Positions 1 to 8,608 of a DNA stretch of 64,000 nt are shown one piece after another. The first letter of the stretch is position 1. Each line of letters begins with the position of its first letter. The DNA lies in NCBI GenBank assembly GCA_947089145.1, contig CAMUJH010000010.1, positions 1 to 64,000 of the forward strand, written 5' to 3'. The position numbers and the translations under genes are program-made. Source of the DNA: an uncultured Hungatella sp. (GTDB lineage Bacteria > Bacillota > Clostridia > Lachnospirales > Lachnospiraceae). The notes under the pieces were generated by a model. That model saw nothing but the letters and a program-made list of their open reading frames with translations. It searched no databases and was not told where the DNA came from.

Positions 1-244
1 GACGTCTCTCCAGACGTCTGGGATGCAGGGATCGGCTCATGAGATACCTGGCTGCTTCCCTCACCGGACGTCTCTCCAGACGTCTGGGATGCAGGGATCG
101 GCTCATGGGATATCTGGCTGCTTCCCTCACCAGACGTCTCTCCAGACGTCTGGGATGCAGGGATCGGCTCATGGGATACCTGGCTGCTCTCCTCACCGGA
201 CGTCTCTCCAGACGTCTGGGATGCAGGGATCGGCTCATGGGATG
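1..244 (-). repeat. 66-bp in-frame tandem repeat, about 3.7 copies
   Basis: Copies begin at 1, 67, 133 and 199, each opening with GACGTCTCTCCAGACGTCTG on the plus strand, and the array continues beyond the left edge. The period is a multiple of three and encodes 22 residues per unit in the minus-strand protein. Differences between copies are few (for example GTA/ATA for Val/Ile, GAG/GGA for Glu/Gly), which suggests recent expansion. Each unit holds two AGACGTCT-like palindromes. Confidence 0.9.
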
Positions 245-1229
245 TCTGTCCTGCCTCCTGGGTATTGCCGACTGTCTGCTCAACTCCTTCAGCCCTGCCC
301 GCTTCTGTCTGCTGATCCTGCTCTCTGCTGCCGGAATCGGAAGTCATGCTGTCCGCCTGGGCCGAAACCCCATATTCCTGTCCCTGGCTGTCCCCGGTTT
401 GAAAGCTGCCATCCTCCTCCTGACTGTCATCATAATACTGGCATTCCCCTGGGCAATAATACACATCACTGACAGAAATCTTATAACTGTGGGAGCCATG
501 CCAAAGCTTGTCTGCATAGGAACTGAATGTGTCATAAGACTTCTCCTGATTAAAGTAAGCGTACACACTGGCAAGGGACATAATTTCTTTAATGTTGGAG
601 TGTCCGGTAATAACCGCTCCGTCTCCGTTGCGGAAAGTGACATTAAAACGATTCCAGGAAGGAATCACCTGGGCATTTTCCTCCCCGTCCAAAGGCAGGC
701 CGTTCAAATGCCGGATTCCTGTAACCGAACTTTTATCCATCCCCAAACGTGCGGCCATTGTCTCCGGTGATACATGGCGCAGCCCATAAATCCCGGACAT
801 CCAGGAGGCATCCTGCCTCAGCAGCGCTGCATACACTTTTCCTGCATAGCTCTGGGAAGCATCCTCCGTATCTGCACCATCGTCATAATAAAAGGCAAAA
901 TTCAGCCTTTTCTCATGATCCTCCTCTTTGACAGGCGCCTTCTCCTCCTTGGCTGCGCTGTCACCCTCCATGTCTAACGCAGCAGCCGGCATGTCCTGCA
1001 AAGCGCTCTCCCATGCCTCTTCTTCCAGAGCTCCGTAAATGCCCGCGGCCTGCAAAAGAAAACTGTTTTTCTCCTCCCCAGTGCCTCCTCTGACAGGAAT
1101 TTCCACGTAAAAGGGCCTGTCCCATGTGTTGGAAATAGCAACAGAAACTCCGCCCCCTGCCGCCATGCACATAAGCCATAAGCAGGCGGGGGAACGCAGC
1201 CTCTTAAATATTAATTTTCTTTTTCTCAT
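1..1229 (-). CDS. Secreted or membrane-anchored protein with C-terminal repeats (partial)
   Basis: Open from an ATG at 1227-1229 to the left edge without a stop, so at least 409 residues are present and the C-terminus is missing. The N-terminus is basic (MRKRKLIFKRL) followed by a short hydrophobic stretch ending near GGGVSVAIS, which looks like an uncleaved signal or anchor. Residues from about 110 to 260 are an ordinary globular region (LNFAFYYDDG ... SVSDVYYCPGECQYYDD) that I do not recognise. After that comes an acidic, Gln/Ser-rich linker and then in-frame 22-residue repeats containing SHEPIPASQTSGETSGE. A GGGTG ribosome site lies upstream of the ATG. It is divergent from glmS. The composition suggests a surface or cell-envelope protein; function unknown. 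Confidence 0.72.
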   Translation of the reverse strand, partial: MRKRKLIFKRLRSPACLWLMCMAAGGGVSVAISNTWDRPFYVEIPVRGGTGEEKNSFLLQAAGIYGALEEEAWESALQDMPAAALDMEGDSAAKEEKAPVKEEDHEKRLNFAFYYDDGADTEDASQSYAGKVYAALLRQDASWMSGIYGLRHVSPETMAARLGMDKSSVTGIRHLNGLPLDGEENAQVIPSWNRFNVTFRNGDGAVITGHSNIKEIMSLASVYAYFNQEKSYDTFSSYADKLWHGSHSYKISVSDVYYCPGECQYYDDSQEEDGSFQTGDSQGQEYGVSAQADSMTSDSGSREQDQQTEAGRAEGVEQTVGNTQEAGQTSHEPIPASQTSGETSGEESSQVSHEPIPASQTSGETSGEGSSQISHEPIPASQTSGETSGEGSSQVSHEPIPASQTSGET

Positions 1230-1354
1230 ATAGTAACACCCGCTTTTTATGTAACTATAAAAATATATCATATTACCTGAAGAAAATACACTAAAAAATC
1301 ATTAATAATTAATTAAGATGATTTTTTCTCATGAAAGCTCATGAAAGAAATCGG

Positions 1355-1383
1355 TTGACGCATAAGATACATCAGACTATAAT
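1355..1383 (+). promoter_or_regulatory. Sigma-A promoter of glmS
   Basis: TTGACG at 1355-1360 and TATAAT at 1378-1383 with a 17-bp spacer, a near-perfect vegetative promoter. Transcription would start near 1390, about 40 nt before the ribozyme cleavage site. Confidence 0.88.
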
Positions 1384-1427
1384 AAACAGGACTTTATGAA
1401 CAGGAGGCATAGAGAGCCATAGCAAAG

Positions 1428-1596
1428 CTAAGCGCCATGCACCTGGCATAGACCGTGAACTGAACATGCCAGGTTAACGAGGTGAAGGGATTATCGAACA
1501 TTCGGCGGATGCCCTTCCGTGCTGCCCCGGGCACGTTATGTGGTGTGAAATATGCAGGCAACTGCAAAACAGCCGCACCGCAGGCCGGAGCGAATA
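1428..1596 (+). ncRNA. glmS ribozyme: glmS ribozyme (glucosamine-6-phosphate-activated self-cleaving riboswitch)
   Basis: The leader carries the hallmark conserved pieces of the glmS ribozyme: AAGCGCC at the 5' end, with cleavage expected between A1431 and G1432, then TTAACGAGGTGAAGGGATT, ATCGAACATTCGGCGGATGC and a 3' accessory helix. The P2-type helix is a perfect 9-bp pairing (ACCTGGCAT at 1441-1449 with ATGCCAGGT at 1466-1474). AAGGG near 1485 pairs with CCCTT near 1512. In the known family GlcN6P acts as the cofactor for self-cleavage, and the 5'-OH product is degraded by RNase J, so the enzyme's product represses its own mRNA. Position between the promoter and glmS fits exactly. Confidence 0.95.
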
Positions 1597-1618
1597 TAAA
1601 GAACGGAGATTAATATCT

Positions 1619-3436
1619 ATGTGCGGAATCATCGGATACAGCGGCCCTCTTGAGGCCAGAAAAATATTGCTTGACGGATTGTCACAGCTGGAATACCGCG
1701 GGTACGACAGTGCAGGGATTGCCTTTTTTGACACTGGGTCAGAAGTCCATCTGATTAAAAGGACGGGAAAAGTAGCCATGTTAAGGGAGGCCTGCGCCTC
1801 CATGAAAGTCAGTTCCCACTGCGGCATCGGCCATACCAGATGGGCCACCCACGGCGGAGTCTCAGATGCCAATGCCCATCCTCACCGGGCCGGAAGGGTC
1901 ACCCTGATCCATAACGGCATTATAGAAAACTACCACAGCCTTACAAAAGAATTTAATCTGGATGAAAGGCTGGTTTCCCAGACCGATTCCGAGGTAGCCG
2001 CCTGGGTTCTGGACCATTTTTACAGCGGTGATCCAAAAGCCGCCATAAAAAGCCTTGTGGAGCGTGTGGAAGGCTCCTACGGGTTCTGCATTATGTTTGA
2101 CGACAGGCCCGGGGAAATATACGGAGTGCGCAGCGTAAGCCCCCTGGTAGCCGCATATACCCGCTCCGGGGCATTGATTGCCTCGGATCTCACAGCCCTT
2201 ATTCCCTACACCAGGAAATATTTCGTAGTTCCGGAAAACCATATTGTCAAACTGACAGGCTATAAAATTTCACTTTATGATTTGGAAGGAGCCGTTGTAT
2301 CCCCGGAAATCATGGAGGTCAACTGGAATATGGACTCTGCCATGAAAAACGGATTTCCCCATTTTATGCTGAAGGAGATCCATGAACAGCCGGAAGCTTT
2401 GAAAAATACCATTGTTCCCCGTATCGCAAAAGGCCTTCCTGATTTTGCAGACGACAAAATTCCCGACCATCTGTTTGCGCAGTGCAGCAAAATCCATATG
2501 ATAGCATGCGGGACAGCTATGCATGCAGGCATGGTTGCAAAAGCTCTCATGGAACCGGTGCTGCGGATACCTGTCATTGTCTCTATTGCTTCGGAATTCC
2601 GGTATGGGGAGCCATTGATCGATGAGGAAACTCTGGTCATCATTATTTCCCAGTCCGGGGAAACCATTGACACTTTGGCTGCGCTGCGCCTTGCCAAAAG
2701 CTACGGCTCCAAGACCCTTGCCATTGTCAATGTAAAGGGCTCCACCATTGCCAGAGAAAGCGATTTCGTGCTTTACACCCATGCCGGCCCGGAAATAGCC
2801 GTAGCCAGCACCAAAGCATACTCCGTCCAGCTGGCGGCCCTGTATATGATCATCTGCCGCATGGCCCTGGTTCGGGGCAAATTTACCAGGGAGCAGGCCG
2901 CCTCGTTTATCATGGAACTTTTAGACGCCATCCCTGCCATGGAATCCATGATCAGCAGGAAAGAGGAAGAAAAAAATCTGGTAACCCACCTGATCCAGCA
3001 GCATGACACATTCTTCATGGGGCGGGGGCTGGACTATGCATTTTCTCTGGAAGGCGCTCTGAAGCTGAAGGAAATCTCCTATATCCATGCAGAGGCATAT
3101 GCCGCAGGAGAATTAAAGCATGGAACCATAGCCTTGATTGCGCCGGAGGTTCCGGTAATCGCCATTGCCACTCAGGAACCTGTGTTTTCAAAAATGATTT
3201 CCAATGTCCGCGAGGTAAAGGCCAGAGGCGCCTTTGTGATCCTTCTGACCAAGGAACATGCCCAGGTAGATGAAGCGCTGGCTGATGTCCATATCAGGAT
3301 TCCTGACATGGATGACCGTTTTACCGTGTTCCCTATTGCAGTCATCTTGCAGCTTATTGCCTACTATGCTTCCATCGGAAAAAATCTGGACGTTGATCAG
3401 CCGAGAAATCTGGCCAAATCCGTTACTGTGGAGTAG
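1619..3436 (+). CDS. glmS: Glutamine-fructose-6-phosphate aminotransferase (isomerizing)
   Basis: Makes glucosamine-6-phosphate from fructose-6-phosphate and glutamine, the first committed step to UDP-GlcNAc for peptidoglycan. The protein is 605 residues, the normal length. It starts MCGIIGYSG, so Cys2 becomes the N-terminal nucleophile of the class II glutaminase domain (about 1-220). Two SIS sugar-isomerase domains follow (IACGTAMHAG, ISQSGETIDT and IAVASTKAYSVQ motifs), and the C-terminus NLAKSVTVE is typical of the family. I reject an in-frame start 27 codons upstream because it lies inside the ribozyme; the ATG at 1619 has a GGAG site about 10 nt before it. Regulation is by the upstream ribozyme. 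Confidence 0.97.
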   Translation: MCGIIGYSGPLEARKILLDGLSQLEYRGYDSAGIAFFDTGSEVHLIKRTGKVAMLREACASMKVSSHCGIGHTRWATHGGVSDANAHPHRAGRVTLIHNGIIENYHSLTKEFNLDERLVSQTDSEVAAWVLDHFYSGDPKAAIKSLVERVEGSYGFCIMFDDRPGEIYGVRSVSPLVAAYTRSGALIASDLTALIPYTRKYFVVPENHIVKLTGYKISLYDLEGAVVSPEIMEVNWNMDSAMKNGFPHFMLKEIHEQPEALKNTIVPRIAKGLPDFADDKIPDHLFAQCSKIHMIACGTAMHAGMVAKALMEPVLRIPVIVSIASEFRYGEPLIDEETLVIIISQSGETIDTLAALRLAKSYGSKTLAIVNVKGSTIARESDFVLYTHAGPEIAVASTKAYSVQLAALYMIICRMALVRGKFTREQAASFIMELLDAIPAMESMISRKEEEKNLVTHLIQQHDTFFMGRGLDYAFSLEGALKLKEISYIHAEAYAAGELKHGTIALIAPEVPVIAIATQEPVFSKMISNVREVKARGAFVILLTKEHAQVDEALADVHIRIPDMDDRFTVFPIAVILQLIAYYASIGKNLDVDQPRNLAKSVTVE

Positions 3437-3487
3437 GCAGCAGATACCCGGTGCCAAAGGCAGTCAGGCGCAGCTATTTCCACAGTA

Positions 3488-3535
3488 TCAAAAAACCCCT
3501 CCCGCCGGAACTTTCCTGTACCGGCGGGAGGGGTT
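3488..3535 (-). terminator. Intrinsic terminator between glmS and the kinase-like gene
   Basis: A 15-bp perfect stem (AACCCCTCCCGCCGG at 3494-3508 with its complement at 3521-3535) and a 12-nt loop. Read on the minus strand it is followed by a run of six T, so it terminates the minus-strand gene at 3552-4184. The hairpin probably also stops glmS transcription although the plus-strand side lacks a clear T tract. Confidence 0.85.
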
Positions 3536-3551
3536 ACCTTTATAAACGCTT

Positions 3552-4184
3552 CTATGCTCTGTTTGCCATCTTTACCTTTGCAAATTCCTGGATGATCTGC
3601 ACGGCTCCGTCCACGCCTGTAACGCTGCTGTTCAGGCACAGATCATAGCTTTTGGCATCGCCCCATTTCTTGCTGGCATAATAGTTATAATAGCTGGCAC
3701 GCTGCTTATCCGTCTTGATCATAATGTCTTTTGCCTTGGAATCATTCACGTTGTACAGATCTTTCAGATATGCGATCTTGTCCTCTTCCTTTCCGGTTAT
3801 GAACACATTTACCGCATTGGGGTTGTCTGCCAGGGCATAGTCTGCACAGCGTCCTACGATCACGCAGGATTCCTGGCTGGCCAGCTTTTTAATAGTGTCA
3901 AACTGGGCAAGAAAAATCTTGTGGTTAATAGGCATATCCATGTAAGCGGATGTGGTGTATCCAAGAGAATATGTGTCCATGACCAGGGAGTATAAAAAGC
4001 TGTTGGTGGGCTTTTCATCATGAGTCTCAAATAACTCTTCGCATAAGCCGCTGTGCTTTGCCGCCTCCGCCAAAAGTTCTTTGTTATAACATTTGACCCC
4101 CATAGCCTCCGCCAGCTTTCTTCCGATCACATTGCCTTTGCTGCCGCAATGTCTTCCGATTGTAATGACTAAATGATCACTCAT
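3552..4184 (-). CDS. Cytidylate-kinase-like family protein
   Basis: 210 residues. It begins MSDHLVITIGRHCGSKGNVIG, a P-loop variant (GRxCGSxGxxIG) typical of the cytidylate kinase-like family found in Clostridia and often seen as a stand-alone domain. Later segments (SCVIVGRCADYAL, VFITGKEEDKIAYL, TDKQRASYYNYYASKKWGD) match the LID-like region of these proteins. The true substrate is unknown; the canonical cmk gene is a different, longer protein. I start at the ATG at 4184 because GAAAGGAGAGG lies just upstream, rejecting an in-frame start 13 codons earlier. It is monocistronic, between two minus-strand terminators. Confidence 0.85.
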   Translation of the reverse strand: MSDHLVITIGRHCGSKGNVIGRKLAEAMGVKCYNKELLAEAAKHSGLCEELFETHDEKPTNSFLYSLVMDTYSLGYTTSAYMDMPINHKIFLAQFDTIKKLASQESCVIVGRCADYALADNPNAVNVFITGKEEDKIAYLKDLYNVNDSKAKDIMIKTDKQRASYYNYYASKKWGDAKSYDLCLNSSVTGVDGAVQIIQEFAKVKMANRA

Positions 4185-4242
4185 AACATCCTCTCCTTTC
4201 TCAAGCTCCTTGTTGTCACACAAATTCGAACTTTATATGAAT

Positions 4243-4248
4243 ATTATA
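4243..4248 (-). promoter_or_regulatory. Possible -10 element of the kinase-like gene
   Basis: TATAAT on the minus strand about 60 nt before the start codon, in an A/T-rich patch. I do not see a convincing -35 hexamer at 17 bp, so this is only a candidate. Confidence 0.35.
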
Positions 4249-4308
4249 CAACGAAATCGCTAAAAAGTACATAAATTTTTCATTTTCTCCAAAAACTTTT
4301 CCCGCAAC

Positions 4309-4338
4309 AAAAAACCCCCTGCCTATCTGGCAAGGGTT
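4309..4338 (-). terminator. Terminator of the aroB-lspA-rluD-sdaAB-sdaAA operon
   Basis: On the minus strand AACCCTTGCC, loop AGATA, then GGCAGGGGGTT followed by TTTTTG. The stem overlaps the sdaAA stop codon, so the gene ends inside its own terminator. Confidence 0.8.
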
Positions 4339-5192
4339 CTTGTAATACGGATTCCCTCTTTTGTGGCAGCGAGCCCTCCCTCCCCGGTTTCCCTGAGAGA
4401 CGGATGCATCTTCTCTCCCACTTCCCTCATGGCATCAAACACCTGATCAGCAGGAATGGCGCTGGCGATGCCTGCAAGGGCCATATCCGCACTGGTCATG
4501 GCATTTACCGCCCCTATCACATTGCGCTTTACACAGGGAACCTCAACCAGGCCTGCAACCGGATCGCACACCAGCCCCAGAAGAGCTTTCAGGGCCATAG
4601 CCGCCGCATGAGCAATCTGCTCATTAGAGCCGCCCTTCAGCGCTGTCAAGGCTCCCGCCGCCATAGAAGAAGCCGCCCCGATCTCCGCCTGGCATCCGCC
4701 TGCAGCCCCGGCAATAAAAGCCCTGGAGGCAATCACCTGGCCGATTCCTGCCGCCACAAACAGGCTTTTCACAATCTGCCGATGCCCAGCCTGCCCGGAT
4801 CGGAACAGGGGAATCAGGACAGCAGGAAGCACTCCGCAGGCCCCCGCCGTAGGAGCAGCCACGATTCTTTTCATGCAGGCATTGGACTCTCCCATTTCCA
4901 GCGCCTGGCCAATGACCTGGTTTAAGTAATCTCCGCAAAGGGTATTTCCCTTTTTCCGGTATTCTTCCATGGCAGCTCCCTGGCCGCCTACCAGCCGGCT
5001 GGCGGATTTGACGGAACCGTCATAAGAAGTAGAGGCCAGAAGCATGGCGTCCCACATGACATACATCTGCTTCATGGATTCCTCCCTGTCCACTTTCCGC
5101 TCCTCCATGTCGTCTTCCAAAACAGCCTCATAAAACTTTTTATTGCGGATCTTACAGTACTGTAAAATCTCTTCAATAGAATGATACGCCAT
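4323..5192 (-). CDS. sdaAA: L-serine dehydratase, iron-sulfur-dependent, alpha subunit
   Basis: Catalytic subunit of the two-protein [4Fe-4S] L-serine deaminase that turns L-serine into pyruvate and ammonia. 289 residues, family-typical. The Cys-containing motifs AAPTAGACGVLPAV, GAAGGCQAEIG and GLVCDPVAGLVEVPCVKRN provide the cluster ligands in this family. It starts 3 nt after the sdaAB stop, so the two are co-translated. In gut Clostridia the enzyme feeds serine into pyruvate metabolism; placement downstream of shikimate and lipoprotein genes looks incidental. Confidence 0.95.
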   Translation of the reverse strand: MAYHSIEEILQYCKIRNKKFYEAVLEDDMEERKVDREESMKQMYVMWDAMLLASTSYDGSVKSASRLVGGQGAAMEEYRKKGNTLCGDYLNQVIGQALEMGESNACMKRIVAAPTAGACGVLPAVLIPLFRSGQAGHRQIVKSLFVAAGIGQVIASRAFIAGAAGGCQAEIGAASSMAAGALTALKGGSNEQIAHAAAMALKALLGLVCDPVAGLVEVPCVKRNVIGAVNAMTSADMALAGIASAIPADQVFDAMREVGEKMHPSLRETGEGGLAATKEGIRITRTLAR

Positions 5193-5195
5193 TTC

Positions 5196-5864
5196 CTATT
5201 CCTCCTCTCCCAGATTCAGGCAGGTCACCTTTATGATGCCTTCCACCCGTTTTAACCAATCCAGTGAAGAAGACGGAATGTTCTGATCCGTCTCAATTAC
5301 CATAACCGCATACCCGCCTCTCTTGTCCCGGTAGAGATTTAGGGTAGCAATATTCACAGACTTGTGAGCCAGCATGGAAGTCACCTCAGCCACATGGCCC
5401 GGCTGATCCACATTGTGGACAATCAGGGCAGGTCTTTCTGCCGTCACATTTATCTCCACACCGTCCAGTTTATTTATCATGATCCGGCCCCCTCCCAGTG
5501 ATGAAGCCTGAACCGATATCGTTCTCCCTGCATTGTCCCACACTTCTAAAAGCGCCGTATTTGGATGGGCGCCCCGAATATTTTCGTGAGTAAATGCAAA
5601 TGCCATGCCTGCCTTCTCTGCATGGTCAAAGCTTTCCGGAATACAGATGTTGTCAGGCCTCATGCCAAGAAGGCCGGCTACCAGCGCCCTGTCTGTGCCA
5701 TGGCCAATGCCTGTTGCTGAAAATGACCCGGAAAGGGTAATGTCCGCTTTGACAGGGACAGAACCTAAAAGTTTCTTTGTAACCAGGCCGATCCTTACCG
5801 CCCCCGCCGTATGGGAACTGGACGGCCCCACCATTACCGGCCCCAAAATATCAAATATATTCAT
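5196..5864 (-). CDS. sdaAB: L-serine dehydratase, iron-sulfur-dependent, beta subunit
   Basis: 222 residues. The N-terminal part carries the family signature IGPSSSHTAGAVR-like sequence (VGPSSSHTAGAVRIG, about 12-26). The C-terminal 70 residues form an ACT domain (ALIVHNVDQPGHVAEVTSML ... VMVIETDQNI), which in two-subunit serine dehydratases is thought to sense amino acids. It pairs with sdaAA immediately downstream and follows rluD by 34 nt, so it is probably part of the same transcript. Confidence 0.94.
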   Translation of the reverse strand: MNIFDILGPVMVGPSSSHTAGAVRIGLVTKKLLGSVPVKADITLSGSFSATGIGHGTDRALVAGLLGMRPDNICIPESFDHAEKAGMAFAFTHENIRGAHPNTALLEVWDNAGRTISVQASSLGGGRIMINKLDGVEINVTAERPALIVHNVDQPGHVAEVTSMLAHKSVNIATLNLYRDKRGGYAVMVIETDQNIPSSSLDWLKRVEGIIKVTCLNLGEEE

Positions 5865-5898
5865 CCTTTGTCTTTCTCTTTCCCTGACATCGCCTGTA

Positions 5899-6846
5899 TC
5901 AGCTTTCTAATTTCTTCAGAAGTTCCTGGAAATACTCCGGCAGATCCGCCTGAAATTCCATATACTGCCCTGTTTGCGGATGCACAAACCCTAAAACCCC
6001 GGCATGCAGCGTCTGTCCCTGAAGCTTAAAAGGACACTTTTCCGGCCCGTAAACAGAATCCCCCAGCAAAGGGTGATGAATGCTTGCCATATGCACCCGA
6101 ATCTGATGGGTGCGCCCTGTCTCCAGCCTGCACTCAATATAAGTAAACTGCCGGAAACGCTCCAATACACGGTAATGAGTCACGGCAGGCCGGCCGCTGC
6201 GCTCATTAATGCTCATCTTTTTTCTGTCAGCCGGATGCCGGCCAATGGGTGCATCTATGGTCCCTTGATCCTCTTTTATGACCCCATGGACAATCCCGCG
6301 GTATCTTCGGACGATGCTGTGCTGTTTCAGCTGCTGCGCAATGGAATTGTGAGCCATGTCATTTTTACATGCTATCAGAATCCCCGTGGTATCCATGTCA
6401 ATCCTGTGTACAATTCCAGGCCTCAGCACGCCGTTAATGCCGGAAAGTTCATTTTTGCAGTGGCTCATCAGCCCGTTAACCAGGGTTCCTTTGTAATGTC
6501 CGGGAGCCGGGTGCACCACCATTCCCTTCGGCTTATTAATAAGGATCACGTCCTCATCCTCATATACGATATCCAGATCCATAGGCTCCGGCACAATCTC
6601 GGGCTCTATGGCTTCAGGAATCCGAATCCTTGCCACATCCCCGGCATTTACCTTGTAGTTTGCCTTTACCGCCTGCTGATTTACTGACACATTTCCTGAT
6701 TTTAAAAGCTTCTGTACATAGGAGCGGGACCAGTCACCCTTGCAGTCCTTCAGAAACATGTCAATGCGCGCCCCTGCCTGGTCCGGGGACACCTGGAAGG
6801 TTTCTTCCAAAAAATACGGCTCTATGCTATTGTTGTCAGCCGCCAT
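5899..6846 (-). CDS. rluD: RluA-family 23S rRNA pseudouridine synthase
   Basis: 315 residues. An N-terminal S4 RNA-binding domain (about 20-80, ARIDMFLKD ... VNQQAVKANYKV) is followed by the RluA catalytic domain with the essential Asp in GIVHRIDMDTTGILI (about 145-160). The closest named homologues are RluD/YlyB, which modify helix 69 or other 23S positions, but the target is not certain from sequence. Its ATG overlaps the lspA stop (TAATG), indicating translational coupling; lspA-rluD adjacency is conserved in Firmicutes. Confidence 0.92.
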   Translation of the reverse strand: MAADNNSIEPYFLEETFQVSPDQAGARIDMFLKDCKGDWSRSYVQKLLKSGNVSVNQQAVKANYKVNAGDVARIRIPEAIEPEIVPEPMDLDIVYEDEDVILINKPKGMVVHPAPGHYKGTLVNGLMSHCKNELSGINGVLRPGIVHRIDMDTTGILIACKNDMAHNSIAQQLKQHSIVRRYRGIVHGVIKEDQGTIDAPIGRHPADRKKMSINERSGRPAVTHYRVLERFRQFTYIECRLETGRTHQIRVHMASIHHPLLGDSVYGPEKCPFKLQGQTLHAGVLGFVHPQTGQYMEFQADLPEYFQELLKKLES

Positions 6847-7361
6847 TACGTTTTGCCCTTCTTTCCCGGAATCAGCATGTCAAACTCCTCATCACTGTAA
6901 AACCACAAAAAAAGCACCAAAAGCAAAGCGGTACCCACAGTTACATAGCAGTCCGCCACATTAAAGATCGGAAAATCGATCAGCTTAAAATATAAAAAAT
7001 CCACCACATATCCCTGGGAAATGCGGTCGATGAGGTTGCCTGCGGCTCCTGCCATGATCATGGTCAGGCAGATCTCCATGGGCACATAGCGCCTGGTGCC
7101 CGGAAGCTTTGCCATGGTATAAGCCACAAACACGAATACTGCCATAGTCACTGCAAGGAAAATAAGCTGCTGCCCCTGAAGCATGCCAAAAGCCGCGCCC
7201 CGGTTTTCTGAGTAGAGAAGCTCAAATACCCCGTCCCAGATTACAAAAGGCCCTTTTCCCCTGAGAAAGCCTGATGCCAGATGTTTTGTCCACTGATCCA
7301 GGACGGTCAGGCACGCCGCTGCCGCCAAAAAGGCCAAGATATGATTGCGTTTCTGATTCAT
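6846..7361 (-). CDS. lspA: Lipoprotein signal peptidase (signal peptidase II)
   Basis: 171 residues with four predicted membrane segments. It cleaves the signal peptide of prolipoproteins after diacylglyceryl modification. The two catalytic aspartates are in GAAGNLIDRISQGYVVDF and FPIFNVADCYVTVG, the standard LspA motifs. I use the ATG at 7361, preceded by AGGGAGAA at good spacing, instead of an in-frame start 11 codons upstream that overlaps the aroB stop. Substrates in this window include ModA and the DacF-like protein, both with lipobox cysteines. Confidence 0.94.
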   Translation of the reverse strand: MNQKRNHILAFLAAAACLTVLDQWTKHLASGFLRGKGPFVIWDGVFELLYSENRGAAFGMLQGQQLIFLAVTMAVFVFVAYTMAKLPGTRRYVPMEICLTMIMAGAAGNLIDRISQGYVVDFLYFKLIDFPIFNVADCYVTVGTALLLVLFLWFYSDEEFDMLIPGKKGKT

Positions 7362-7375
7362 AACAATGATTCTCC

Positions 7376-8464
7376 CTATTGAAGTACCTGACAAAGTCCG
7401 GCCCTCATCTCCTCCTCTGTCACCCTCCTGTCAATAAATGCATTTCCAACAGCGTCAAGAAGAATAAAACGGATGGCATTCCCATCCATCTTCTTGTCGC
7501 TTTTCGTATCTTCCACTACCTTGTCTGCCGAGATACCTGTTACAGAGACAGGCATATGAAAGCTTTCCATCAGATTTTCCAGGCTGTTTAAGCAGTCCTG
7601 GCCTAAATATCCCCGCAGTATGGAAATCTTTACTGCCCCAAGACAGCCAAGCCCAACGCAATGCCCGTGAAGCATGGAAAAAGAAAGCTGCTTTTCCAGA
7701 GCATGTCCCAATGTATGCCCGAAATTCAGCAAGGCCCGTTTTCCCTGTTCCGTAGGGTCTTCCTCAACCACCTGCCGCTTGATCTCATCACTTTTGGCAA
7801 TCATCTCCATACAGACATTCAGATCCCGCCCGTCAATGGCATCCTTGTTTTGAATCAGCCATTCATAGTACGCCTTGTCCTGAATCAGCCCGTGCTTGAT
7901 CACTTCCCCCATGCCTGAGGAATACTGTTCCCGGGATAGGGTGAGCAGAGTGCTGACATTGGTGTATACCAGCCTGGGCATATGAAATGCTCCAACCATA
8001 TTTTTATAAGAAGCGAAATCCACTCCTGTCTTTCCGCCGATGCTGCTGTCCACCTGCGCAAGCAGCGTAGTCGGTATCTGAATAAAAGATATTCCGCGCA
8101 AATAAGTTGCGGCCCCATAGCCGCACAGATCCCCAACTACGCCGCCGCCTAAAGCCACAAGCCAGTCCTTCCTGTCAAACCGGGCCTGGATCAAAGCCTC
8201 ATACAGCTTCTGCACGGTTTCCAGGTTCTTTGACTCTTCACCTGCGGGAAATACGAAAGCCATAACTTCCCTGCAGCACTGTTCCAGAATTTTTTTTACC
8301 TGATCAAGATACAATTTCGCTACTGTGGAATCCGTTACGATGCATATGCGCCGTCCCCCTGTTTCAAGCTTTTTCATCTGATCTTCAAGTCCGTCAAAGG
8401 ATGTGTCAAGGACAATCTCATATCTGGCCTTTCCATCCTGATGGACGGTCAATGTCTTTGGCAT
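7376..8464 (-). CDS. aroB: 3-dehydroquinate synthase
   Basis: Second step of the shikimate pathway: DAHP to 3-dehydroquinate, NAD- and metal-dependent. 362 residues. NAD-binding and active-site motifs are clear (LGGGVVGDLCGYGAATYLRG, IPTTLLAQVDSSIGGKTGVD), and metal ligands lie in GEVIKHGLI and LNFGHTLGHALE. The ATG at 8464 has GAGGGAG nine nt upstream, so the in-frame start 15 codons earlier is rejected. It heads the run aroB-lspA-rluD-sdaAB-sdaAA, 14 nt before lspA. Confidence 0.95.
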   Translation of the reverse strand: MPKTLTVHQDGKARYEIVLDTSFDGLEDQMKKLETGGRRICIVTDSTVAKLYLDQVKKILEQCCREVMAFVFPAGEESKNLETVQKLYEALIQARFDRKDWLVALGGGVVGDLCGYGAATYLRGISFIQIPTTLLAQVDSSIGGKTGVDFASYKNMVGAFHMPRLVYTNVSTLLTLSREQYSSGMGEVIKHGLIQDKAYYEWLIQNKDAIDGRDLNVCMEMIAKSDEIKRQVVEEDPTEQGKRALLNFGHTLGHALEKQLSFSMLHGHCVGLGCLGAVKISILRGYLGQDCLNSLENLMESFHMPVSVTGISADKVVEDTKSDKKMDGNAIRFILLDAVGNAFIDRRVTEEEMRAGLCQVLQ

Positions 8465-8608
8465 AAAATCAATCTCCCTCATTAAAGTCATTCTGCCCAA
8501 AGCAGTCACGTTTTCCGGCTGGCGGAAACGAAGCAGGCCGGTTCTGCCGCTGTCATATGCATAAAAATCCCACTGCCCGTCTGATGGATGTCAAACGGCC
8601 TGCAAAGA

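Noticed and set aside
1538..1618. N-terminal extension of GlmS by 27 residues
   Set aside because: The extension lies inside the ribozyme, and the enzyme needs Cys at position 2 of MCGIIGY.
3494..3535. glmS terminator on the plus strand
   Set aside because: The hairpin is strong, but the T tract is on the minus-strand side, so it was assigned mainly to the opposite gene.
8465..8608. GCAGGCC/GGCCTGC pair as terminator between sepF and aroB
   Set aside because: The arms are about 50 nt apart with no T tract, so it is not a convincing terminator.
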